A stretch of DNA of 52,398 nucleotides, taken from positions 1 to 52,398 of the forward strand of contig CAMLRG010000012.1 of assembly GCA_946482335.1 (NCBI GenBank), read 5' to 3'. The notes beneath the pieces were generated by a model. That model was not told the origin of the DNA. It did no database searches and worked only from the letters and a program-made list of their open reading frames with translations. Each line of letters starts with the position of its first letter. Positions within the stretch are counted from its first letter, which is position 1. Below, one piece after another: positions 35,001-41,052 of the stretch. Both the position numbers and the translations under genes were made by a program. This stretch comes from an uncultured Duganella sp. GTDB lineage: Bacteria > Pseudomonadota > Gammaproteobacteria > Burkholderiales > Burkholderiaceae.

Positions 35001-35397
35001 CGGCGCGGAACAGGGTGAAGCGCACCGGGTTGCGGTCGACGCGCAGCGCCAGCTTGGCCGTGCGCAGCAGGATGTGGTCTGGCTGTTCACTTACGCTATG
35101 CTCAATTTGTGCGGCCGGTTTGCCGACCACGATGGCGGCCGCCTTGTCGCCGGCATCGGTCAGCTTGCCCTTCGGCCCGGCCCAGATGCGCAGCACGTCA
35201 TCCCGCAGCAGGCTGACACGCACCAGCGCGCCGGACTCGGTGAGCAAATCCCAGTGCTGGCCGGCGCCGGCGGCGGGCGCTGCGGCCGGCACCATGGTCA
35301 TGCTGCGCAAATTACCCAGCGGGGCCGCCAGCGCGGCGCCACCGGCCAGGGCGATGGCGGCGGCGGCGGCGATTGCAGTGCGGGTGAGTCTCTTCAT
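32014..35397 (-). CDS. Secreted GH31 glycoside hydrolase with F5/8C and NPCBM modules
   Basis: A 1127-residue exported enzyme. Signal peptide 1-25; N-terminal GH31 beta domain to about 240; TIM barrel about 260-620 with candidate nucleophile D374 in QKLDVAWTGKG and candidate acid/base D425 in WTGDQSASWDYIRW, exact positions to be confirmed; C-terminal GH31 beta domains to about 790; then a discoidin-type (F5/8C, CBM32-like) module about 825-945 and an NPCBM-like module about 985-1127 (ALSTFRILEHRA ... WFRKGLGVGPASRIDLQLEG). The substrate class is inferred from the GalNAc genes around it; some GH31 subfamilies are alpha-N-acetylgalactosaminidases. First gene of the minus-strand operon. Confidence 0.9.
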   Translation of the reverse strand: MKRLTRTAIAAAAAIALAGGAALAAPLGNLRSMTMVPAAAPAAGAGQHWDLLTESGALVRVSLLRDDVLRIWAGPKGKLTDAGDKAAAIVVGKPAAQIEHSVSEQPDHILLRTAKLALRVDRNPVRFTLFRAGETQPLWREVQPLELGEKASVQTLSSDKTERFFGGGQQNGRFEFKGRQLDVSYSGGWEEGDRPSPAPFLMSSRGWGMLRNTWADGSYDLRQHDVVALQHAEPRFDAFYFVGKDVRDVLARYTEWTGRARLLPRWALEYGDADCYNDGDNVKKPGTVPKGWSDGPTGKTPDVVDTVARKYREHDMPGGWILPNDGYGCGYTNLPETVQGLAKYGFRTGLWTENGVDKIAWEVGTAGSRVQKLDVAWTGKGYQFSLDANKSAYDGILNNSDSRPFIWTVMGWAGTQRYAVAWTGDQSASWDYIRWHVPTLIGSGLSGQAYATGDVDAIFGGSPETYTRDLQWKAFTPVLMGMSGWSAAARKHPWWFDDPYRSINRRYLKLKLRLTPYMYTLAREAEQSGAPLVRGLMWDYASDPAAFTEAHKYQFLLGRDMLVAPVYRSQAVSQGWRKAIHLPQGTWFDYWDGRQATAGKAGRDIDLQVSLDKLPVFVRAGAILPMYPEVLYDGEKPKDVLTLDLYPHGESSFTLYEDDGNTRQYQKGAFSQQVLRMRTSGDNGGDVARGAGAARVEVDIAPVEGSYAGQEPRRSYALRMLARQRPSGVDASSGPAGRALAAHADRAAYEAASEGWYYDAGERGGTLHVKTAQQDIRQPLHIAVQGALAVAADGDFPAAPELGRALPPDALLVVNRPAEEPGHPLENAFDDKAETWFRTTRNQSVRTGAHEWTVGFTERRLIDGIEIAPRSDQHWKHGQVRDYEIYIADSNGEWGKPAFTGRLALQKETQTISFPATAGRLLRFRVLSTQNPDGEGAAATDPMVTAAQPGAAPAKAFNAMQAAETGPIALSTFRILEHRAKEGGEQQRFLSDLPLPKEVARDRPAGKGKDMRMNGLWFRKGLGVGPASRIDLQLEGNWNLLRADLGVDDSCRSAGGLQFQVWSGTRLLYDSGLVNAPAVVKPEIDVRGLRQLSLRTLGARGTRPAQVCGNWANAVLLGTEGATVRAR

Positions 35398-35713
35398 ATG
35401 CCTGCCTTACGTGCAATGTTTTTTCGTTTTGATGGTCGTACTTTAGGAATAAAAGCAAAAAAGGTCAACAAAAAGAAAGGAAAACGCATTTTATTAGCGT
35501 TTTTTCGACAATTTATCTTTCGTTTAACCGATATTGCCGTGCAAAATCTTTCGATTAGTCTCACTCCAGCAACGCCGGGCGCCGGAATCTGTCGCTTTCC
35601 TGCGCTTTTCGGCACAGCCTGCGAGGATACATATCTTTCGTTTTACTTTCGTATTTGACTTTTCGAAATATCTTATTTATGCTTTCTCACAACTTTCAAC
35701 TTTTCTTTTTTCG
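35398..35713. promoter_or_regulatory. agaR: Divergent regulatory region of the GalNAc locus
   Basis: A 316-bp, AT-rich gap between the GH31 gene (minus) and agaS (plus), against a GC-rich background. It holds TCTTTCG at 35516-35522, 35547-35553 and 35634-35640, ACTTTCG at 35645-35651 and a further ACTTTTCG at 35658-35665. CTTTCGTTT-like direct repeats are the known design of DeoR-family AgaR operators in enterobacteria. The spacing of 31 bp (three helical turns) and 11 bp (one turn) favours cooperative binding on one DNA face. Neither start codon has a strong leader gene before it. Confidence 0.55.
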
Positions 35714-36856
35714 ATGACTACCCTCCTCCAGCGTGACCCGCAAGCCTGGCGCGACATCCGCGGACTCGATACCGCGGAAGAAATTGCACAGCAGCCGGCG
35801 CTGTGGCGCGAACTGGGCGCCAGCCTGCAAGGCCGCGCCGCCGACGTTGCCGCCTTCCTCGGCGGCTGCCTGCACAATCCGCAGCAGCGCGTGATCCTGA
35901 CCGGCGCCGGCAGTTCCGCTTACGTGGGCGAGATCGTCGCCGATGAATTGAATGCCGCCTGGCCAGCGCAAGTGCGCGCCGTGGCAACCACCAGCCTGCT
36001 CACCCATCCTGAGCTGTACCTGGAGGCCGATGCGCCAACCCTGCTGGTGTCGTTTGCCCGCAGCGGCAGCAGCCCGGAAAGCCTGGCTGCGGTGGAGCTG
36101 GTGCGCGAGCTGGTGGCCGATGCGCGCTTCCTGAACATCACCTGCAATGCGCAAGGCCAGCTGGCGCGCCAGGGCGACACCGATACCCGTACCTTCAACC
36201 TCTTGATGCCGGCCGCCAGCTGCGACCGCGGCTTTGCCATGACCAGCAGCTTCACCTGCATGCTGCTGGCGGCCCTGTGCATGCTGGGCAAGGGCGAATG
36301 GCGCGAACGCCTGGCGGCGCTGGCGCAAGCCGGCGATGCGGCCCTGCGCGATTGGGCCGCCCCGGTCGCCGAACTGGCAGCAAGGCCGGTACAGCGCGTG
36401 GTTTACCTGGGCAGCGGCCCGCTGGAAGCATTGGCGAAGGAATCGGCGCTGAAGATCCTGGAGCTGACCGGCGGCCGCGTGCTGGCGATGTCGAATACGG
36501 CGCTGGGTTTCCGACACGGTCCGAAGTCGGCACTGAACCAGCAATCGCTCGTCGTCCTGTTCCGCAGCAGCAAAGCGCTGGCGCGCCGCTATGAAGACGA
36601 CTTGCTGCAGGAGTTGCGGCGCGACGGCGTGGCCGGCACCATCGTCACCGTTGGCGACGGCGCCGACTTCGGCATCGACGGCGCCGCGCTGCACGCATCC
36701 GACGCTTGGCTGGCCCCCCTGTGGCTGCTGATGGCGCAGCAATACGCCCTGCACCAATCGGCCGCGCTGGGCCTGACTCCCGACAATCCCTTTGCCGACG
36801 GCACCGTCAACCGCGTCGTGCAAGGCGTCACCATCTACCGCCATGACCAGTTCTGA
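35714..36856 (+). CDS. agaS: SIS-domain galactosamine-6-phosphate deaminase/isomerase AgaS
   Basis: A 380-residue double-SIS protein (E. coli AgaS is 384). Two SIS domains: first about 45-190 with ILTGAGSSAYVGEIVADEL and LLVSFARSGSSPESLAA, second about 215-340 with VVYLGSGPLEALAKESALKILEL and NTALGFRHGPKSALN. In the Aga pathway it converts galactosamine-6-phosphate to tagatose-6-phosphate and ammonia. The ATG at 35714 matches the family start; there is no clear Shine-Dalgarno, so translation may be weak. First gene of a six-gene operon; the kinase gene overlaps its stop by 14 bp. Confidence 0.92.
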   Translation: MTTLLQRDPQAWRDIRGLDTAEEIAQQPALWRELGASLQGRAADVAAFLGGCLHNPQQRVILTGAGSSAYVGEIVADELNAAWPAQVRAVATTSLLTHPELYLEADAPTLLVSFARSGSSPESLAAVELVRELVADARFLNITCNAQGQLARQGDTDTRTFNLLMPAASCDRGFAMTSSFTCMLLAALCMLGKGEWRERLAALAQAGDAALRDWAAPVAELAARPVQRVVYLGSGPLEALAKESALKILELTGGRVLAMSNTALGFRHGPKSALNQQSLVVLFRSSKALARRYEDDLLQELRRDGVAGTIVTVGDGADFGIDGAALHASDAWLAPLWLLMAQQYALHQSAALGLTPDNPFADGTVNRVVQGVTIYRHDQF

Positions 36857-37808
36857 GCAGCGCGGCTACCACGGCATCGACATCGGCGGCACCAAGATCG
36901 AACTGGTGTCCTGGACCGATGACGGCGCCGGGCTGCAGGAAGTGTTCCGCGAGCGCATCGCCACGCCCGGTACCGATTTCAGCGAATTCGTCGCCGCCAT
37001 CGTTGGCCTGGTGCAGCGCGGGGACGCGGCGCTCGCCGCACAGCCGGGTGCTGCCGGCGCCCCCATCGCGCCGGTCGGCATCGGCCTGCCGGGCGTAGTC
37101 GACAGCGCCACCGGCCGACAGCTCAGCTCCAACGTGCCGGCCCTGAACGGCCGCCTTGTCGCCAGCGCATTGCAGGACGCGCTGGCGCGCCCCGTCGTGA
37201 TCGGCAACGACTGCCAATGTTTCGCCCTGTCGGAAGCGCAACGCGGCGCGGCTGCCGGCCTGCCTACCATGTTCGGCGCCATCATCGGCACCGGCGCCGG
37301 CGGCGGCTACTGCGTCGAAGGCCGCCTGCAGCGCGGCTTCAACGCCATCGCCGGCGAATGGGGCCATTGGACCGTGCCCGCCCCGCTGCTGGCGCAATAC
37401 GGCCTGGCCGTGCTCGACTGCCCATGCGGCAAGCAGGGCTGCCTGGAACGCTACGTGTCCGGCCCGGGCCTGTCGGCACTGCATGCCCACCTGGGCGGCG
37501 ACGGCGCCGAACCGCAAGCCATCGTGGCGCGCGCCAACGCGGGCGACACGCTGGCTGCGCAAGCGCTGGCCATCCACCTCGACCTGCTGGGCCACGCCAT
37601 GGCCGGCCTGGTGCTGGCGTACGACCCGCATGCCATCGTGCTGGGCGGCGGCCTCTCCAAGCTGGCCCACCTCTACCAGCAACTGCCGGCCGCCATGCGC
37701 CGCCACCTGTTCCGTGGCGTGCAAACGCCGCCCGTGCTGCCGCCGCGCTTCGGCGATGCCGGCGGCGCGCGCGGCGCCGCACTGCTGGCACGCCAACAAA
37801 CGACATAA
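36843..37808 (+). CDS. agaK: ROK-family N-acetylgalactosamine kinase
   Basis: A 321-residue sugar kinase of the ROK family. Start MTSSEQRGYHGIDIGGTKIELVSW shows the ATP-binding DIGGTK; the ROK zinc motif is CPCGKQGCLERYVSG (about 198-212), and GIGLPGVVD, NDCQCFALSE and GTGAGGGY are in place. By context it phosphorylates GalNAc at O6; glucosamine- or GlcNAc-type kinases share the family, so the symbol rests on neighbours. Overlaps agaS by 14 bp and is followed 8 bp later by kbaZ, so translation is coupled. Confidence 0.88.
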   Translation: MTSSEQRGYHGIDIGGTKIELVSWTDDGAGLQEVFRERIATPGTDFSEFVAAIVGLVQRGDAALAAQPGAAGAPIAPVGIGLPGVVDSATGRQLSSNVPALNGRLVASALQDALARPVVIGNDCQCFALSEAQRGAAAGLPTMFGAIIGTGAGGGYCVEGRLQRGFNAIAGEWGHWTVPAPLLAQYGLAVLDCPCGKQGCLERYVSGPGLSALHAHLGGDGAEPQAIVARANAGDTLAAQALAIHLDLLGHAMAGLVLAYDPHAIVLGGGLSKLAHLYQQLPAAMRRHLFRGVQTPPVLPPRFGDAGGARGAALLARQQTT

Positions 37809-37816
37809 GAAAGCTT

Positions 37817-39145
37817 ATGAACCCAGCTGCCCAACCTTCCCCAGTCCTGCGAACCGTCCAGGCGCACCGCCGTGGCGAGCCGGTCGGCCTGTACAGCGTA
37901 TGCTGCAGCCATCCGACCGTGCTGCGCGCGGCCATGTCGGTGGCCGCGCAATACGGCACGCCCTTGCTGGTGGAAGCCACCTCCAACCAGGTGGACCAGT
38001 TCGGCGGCTACACCGGCATGACGCCGGCCGCCTTCCGCGACTATGTGCACCGGCTGGCGCAGGAGAAGGGCTTTCCCGCCGAGCGCCTGGTGCTGGGCGG
38101 CGACCACCTCGGCCCCAATGCCTGGCAGGCGCAGGATGCCGCCACGGCGATGGCGCACGCCGAAGTGCTGATCGACGCTTACGCGACAGCGGGCTTCCAC
38201 AAAATCCACCTCGATTGCAGCATGCGCTGCGCCGGCGACGAAGCGGTGCTGAGCGACGAAACCGTGGCTGAACGCTCCGCGCGACTGGCCGCCGTCGCCG
38301 AACAGGCGGCCGCGCGCGCCGGTTTGCCGCCGCCGGTTTACGTGATCGGCACCGAAGTGCCGGTGCCCGGCGGTGAAGCCTCGCTCGAGCAGGCGCTGGC
38401 CGTCACAGCACCGCAAGCGGCAGCGCGCACGCTGGACGTGCACCGCCGCGCTTTCGCCACCGCCGGCCTGTACGCTGCATGGCAGCGCGTGATCGCCATG
38501 GTGGTGCAGCCGGGCGTCGACTTCGACCAGGCCAATGTGCAGCATTACGATGCGGCGGCGGCACGCGAACTGTCCGCCTTCGTGGCCGGCCAGCCCGGCC
38601 TGGTGTTCGAAGCCCACTCCACCGACTACCAGCGCGAATCGGCCCTGCACGAGATGGTGCGCGACCACTATGCCATCCTCAAGGTCGGCCCGGCCGCCAC
38701 CTTCGCCCTGCGCGAAGGCTTCCTGGCACTGTGCCAGGTGGAGGAAGCACTGCTCGGCAAGGACGCGGCGTCGCACCTGATGGAAGTGCTCGACGCCACC
38801 ATGCTGGCCAAACCACAGCACTGGCAAAAGCATTACCTGGGCAATGCCGACGAACAGCGCCTGATGCGCCGCTACGGCCTGTCCGACCGCTGCCGCTATT
38901 ACTGGGGCGAGCCGGAAGTGGCGGCCGCCGTCAGCCGCCTGTTCGCCAACCTCGCCGGACGCCGCCTCCCGCTGCCTTTGCTGAGCCAATACCTGCCCGA
39001 GCAATTCCTCGCCGTGCTGCAGGGCGAGCTGGCCGCCGAGCCGCAAGCCCTGCTCGAACACAAGGTGGGCCGCGTGCTGGCCCAGTATGCGCGGGCCTGC
39101 AGCGCCAACGCCGCAGCCCCGCACCCTGCCGCCGCCTTCTGTTAA
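37817..39145 (+). CDS. kbaZ: D-tagatose-1,6-bisphosphate aldolase subunit GatZ/KbaZ
   Basis: A 442-residue TIM-barrel protein of the GatZ/KbaZ family (E. coli 420-426 aa). Landmarks: GLYSVCCSHPTVLRAAMSVA, VEATSNQVDQFGGYTGMTP, LGGDHLGPNAWQ, HKIHLDCSMRC, VIGTEVPVPGG and FEAHSTDYQ. In E. coli the protein is a non-catalytic partner that stabilises the class II aldolase KbaY/GatY; other work proposed that AgaZ acts as tagatose-6-phosphate kinase. No KbaY/GatY gene is seen in this window. Start ATG at 37817 lies 8 bp after the kinase stop. Confidence 0.9.
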   Translation: MNPAAQPSPVLRTVQAHRRGEPVGLYSVCCSHPTVLRAAMSVAAQYGTPLLVEATSNQVDQFGGYTGMTPAAFRDYVHRLAQEKGFPAERLVLGGDHLGPNAWQAQDAATAMAHAEVLIDAYATAGFHKIHLDCSMRCAGDEAVLSDETVAERSARLAAVAEQAAARAGLPPPVYVIGTEVPVPGGEASLEQALAVTAPQAAARTLDVHRRAFATAGLYAAWQRVIAMVVQPGVDFDQANVQHYDAAAARELSAFVAGQPGLVFEAHSTDYQRESALHEMVRDHYAILKVGPAATFALREGFLALCQVEEALLGKDAASHLMEVLDATMLAKPQHWQKHYLGNADEQRLMRRYGLSDRCRYYWGEPEVAAAVSRLFANLAGRRLPLPLLSQYLPEQFLAVLQGELAAEPQALLEHKVGRVLAQYARACSANAAAPHPAAAFC

Positions 39146-39178
39146 GCTCGACGTTTTTGACTCCCAGCGACAGAAGAC

Positions 39179-39946
39179 ATGCGAAATACCAGCCAACGCC
39201 GCGAAACCATCCTGCAGGCGATCGTTGAACACGGCTCGGTCCAGGTGGCCGACCTGGTGGGCAAGCTAGGCGTCTCCGCCGTCACCATCCGCAGCGACCT
39301 CAGTGTGCTCGAATCGCAAGGCCTGGTGCAGCGCAGCCACGGCGGCGCGCTGCTGGCGCGCACCCCGCCGACCGAACACACCATCCGCCAGAAGGATTCC
39401 CTGAACCAGGCGCAGAAGGAGCAGATCGGCGTGCTGGCCGCGCGCATGGTGCAGCCGGGCGACAACATCATCATCGACTCCGGCACCACCACCATTTCAC
39501 TGGCGCGCCAGTTGCGTGAGGCGGAAGACGTGACGGTGCTGACCAACGGCTTGAACATCGCGTGGGAGCTGGCCGATGCGCCGGGCGTGGACCTGATCCT
39601 GACCGGCGGCCGCCTGCGCAAGCAATCGCTGTCGCTGCAGGGCGCCCAGGCCGAGGCTTGCCTGTCGGCCTACAACTTCGACAAGCTGTTCCTCGGCGTC
39701 GACGGCTTCGACCTGCAATTCGGCATCACCACCCACCATGAGGCGGAAGCGAACCTGAACCACAAGATGGTGGAGCGGGCCAAGAAAGTCATCGTGCTGA
39801 CCGACGCCTCCAAATTCGGTCGGGTTTCGCTGCACCGCATCGTGCAGCTTGACCGCGTGCATACCGTCATCACCGACGCCAGCATCAGCCCCGAGTATCG
39901 CGACGGGCTGGAAAAGCGCGGCATCGAACTGGTCATCGCGGGGTAA
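39179..39946 (+). CDS. agaR: DeoR-family transcriptional repressor AgaR
   Basis: A 255-residue DeoR regulator: N-terminal HTH (RRETILQAIVEHGSVQVADL, GVSAVTIRSDLSVLESQGL, RSHGGAL) and C-terminal phosphosugar-binding domain with DSGTTTISLARQL, VLTNGLNIAWEL, FLGVDGFD, VLTDASKFGR. The order agaS-agaK-kbaZ-agaR-nagA identifies it as AgaR, expected to be relieved by GalNAc-6-P or galactosamine-6-P. Its operators are probably the CTTTCG boxes at 35516-35665. The next gene begins 3 bp after its stop, so the two are translationally coupled. Confidence 0.88.
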   Translation: MRNTSQRRETILQAIVEHGSVQVADLVGKLGVSAVTIRSDLSVLESQGLVQRSHGGALLARTPPTEHTIRQKDSLNQAQKEQIGVLAARMVQPGDNIIIDSGTTTISLARQLREAEDVTVLTNGLNIAWELADAPGVDLILTGGRLRKQSLSLQGAQAEACLSAYNFDKLFLGVDGFDLQFGITTHHEAEANLNHKMVERAKKVIVLTDASKFGRVSLHRIVQLDRVHTVITDASISPEYRDGLEKRGIELVIAG

Positions 39947-39949
39947 GCC

Positions 39950-41035
39950 ATGCTGCAAGGCCGCATCCTCACTCCCGACGGCTGGATCAACGGCAGCATT
40001 GCCTTCGGCCAGCGTATCGACCGCATCACCGAAGGTCCGGCAGGCGAAGGCCTGATCATCCTGCCCGGCTTCGTCGACCTGCACGTACACGGCGCCGCCG
40101 GCGTCGACATCATGGAAGGCGGCGATGCCGGCGCCGTGGTCGCGCGCAGCCACGCGCGGCACGGCACCACCGCCCTGCTCGGCACCACGCTGACCGCCAA
40201 GGAAGATTCGATCCGCCACGCCCTGCAAGGCCTGGCTGGCGTCATCGCCCAGCGCCCGCGGCACGGCGCCCGCATGCTGGGCGTGCACCTGGAAGGGCCG
40301 TTCCTGAACCGCCGCCGCCTGGGCGCCCAGCCTCCCGACGTGGCCACCGGCAGCCGGGCGCTGGTGGAAAGCTACCATGCCATCGCGCCGATCCGCGTGC
40401 TGACCATGGCGCCGGAAGTGACCGGCCACCTGGAACTGATCCCGATCCTGAAGGAGATGGGCATCCGCGTCCAGATCGGCCACAGCGCCGGCAGCTACGA
40501 CGATGGCGTGGCCGCCATGCGCGCCGGCGCCGCCGGCTTCACCCACTTGTTCAACGGCATGAGCGGCATGAGCCACAAGGAGCCGGGCATGGTGGACGTG
40601 GCCATGGCGCATGCCGAATACGCCGAGATCATCCCCGACCTGCTGCACGTGCATCCGGGCGCCATCCGCGCGGCGCTGCGCGCCATCCCGCGCCTGTATG
40701 GCGTAACCGACGCCACCTCCGCCACCGGCATGCCGGACGGCGAGTACGCGCTGGGCACGCAACGCGTGATCAAGTGCATGGGTTGCGTGCGCCTTGCCAC
40801 CGGTTCGCTGGCCGGCTCCGTGCTGACCATGGACCAGGCGCTGCGCAACTTCGTCAGCCTGGGCATGGAAGTGGCCGAGGCGTCGCACCGCCTGTCGCTG
40901 TTCCCCGCCGACTACCTGGGCGAAACGCAGCGCGGCCGCCTGGCGCCTGGCGCCTGGGCCGATATCGTGGTGCTGGACCAGTCTTACCACCCCGTGGCCG
41001 TCTTCGTCGAAGGCGAGGCCATACCACTCACATAA
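39950..41035 (+). CDS. nagA: NagA-type N-acetylgalactosamine-6-phosphate deacetylase
   Basis: A 361-residue amidohydrolase. Metal-binding residues are visible in GFVDLHVHGAAG (H45, H47), GVHLEGPFLNRRRLGAQPP (Glu), IGHSAGSYDD and HLFNGMSGMSH, and the catalytic aspartate in VTDATSATGMPDGEY. Length and motifs match NagA/AgaA. By context the substrate is GalNAc-6-P, giving galactosamine-6-P for AgaS. Starts 3 bp after the agaR stop (GGGGTAAGCC overlaps it). Confidence 0.93.
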   Translation: MLQGRILTPDGWINGSIAFGQRIDRITEGPAGEGLIILPGFVDLHVHGAAGVDIMEGGDAGAVVARSHARHGTTALLGTTLTAKEDSIRHALQGLAGVIAQRPRHGARMLGVHLEGPFLNRRRLGAQPPDVATGSRALVESYHAIAPIRVLTMAPEVTGHLELIPILKEMGIRVQIGHSAGSYDDGVAAMRAGAAGFTHLFNGMSGMSHKEPGMVDVAMAHAEYAEIIPDLLHVHPGAIRAALRAIPRLYGVTDATSATGMPDGEYALGTQRVIKCMGCVRLATGSLAGSVLTMDQALRNFVSLGMEVAEASHRLSLFPADYLGETQRGRLAPGAWADIVVLDQSYHPVAVFVEGEAIPLT

Positions 41036-41052
41036 AAAACCAAGGAGACCCA

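Noticed and set aside
32125..35658. An 1177-codon plus-strand ORF over the GH31 gene
   Set aside because: Antisense shadow; no domain is recognisable and the GH31 gene on the other strand is complete.
35534..35713. Upstream extension of agaS by 60 codons
   Set aside because: It would run through the CTTTCG regulatory region; the AgaS family starts at MTTLLQRD (35714).
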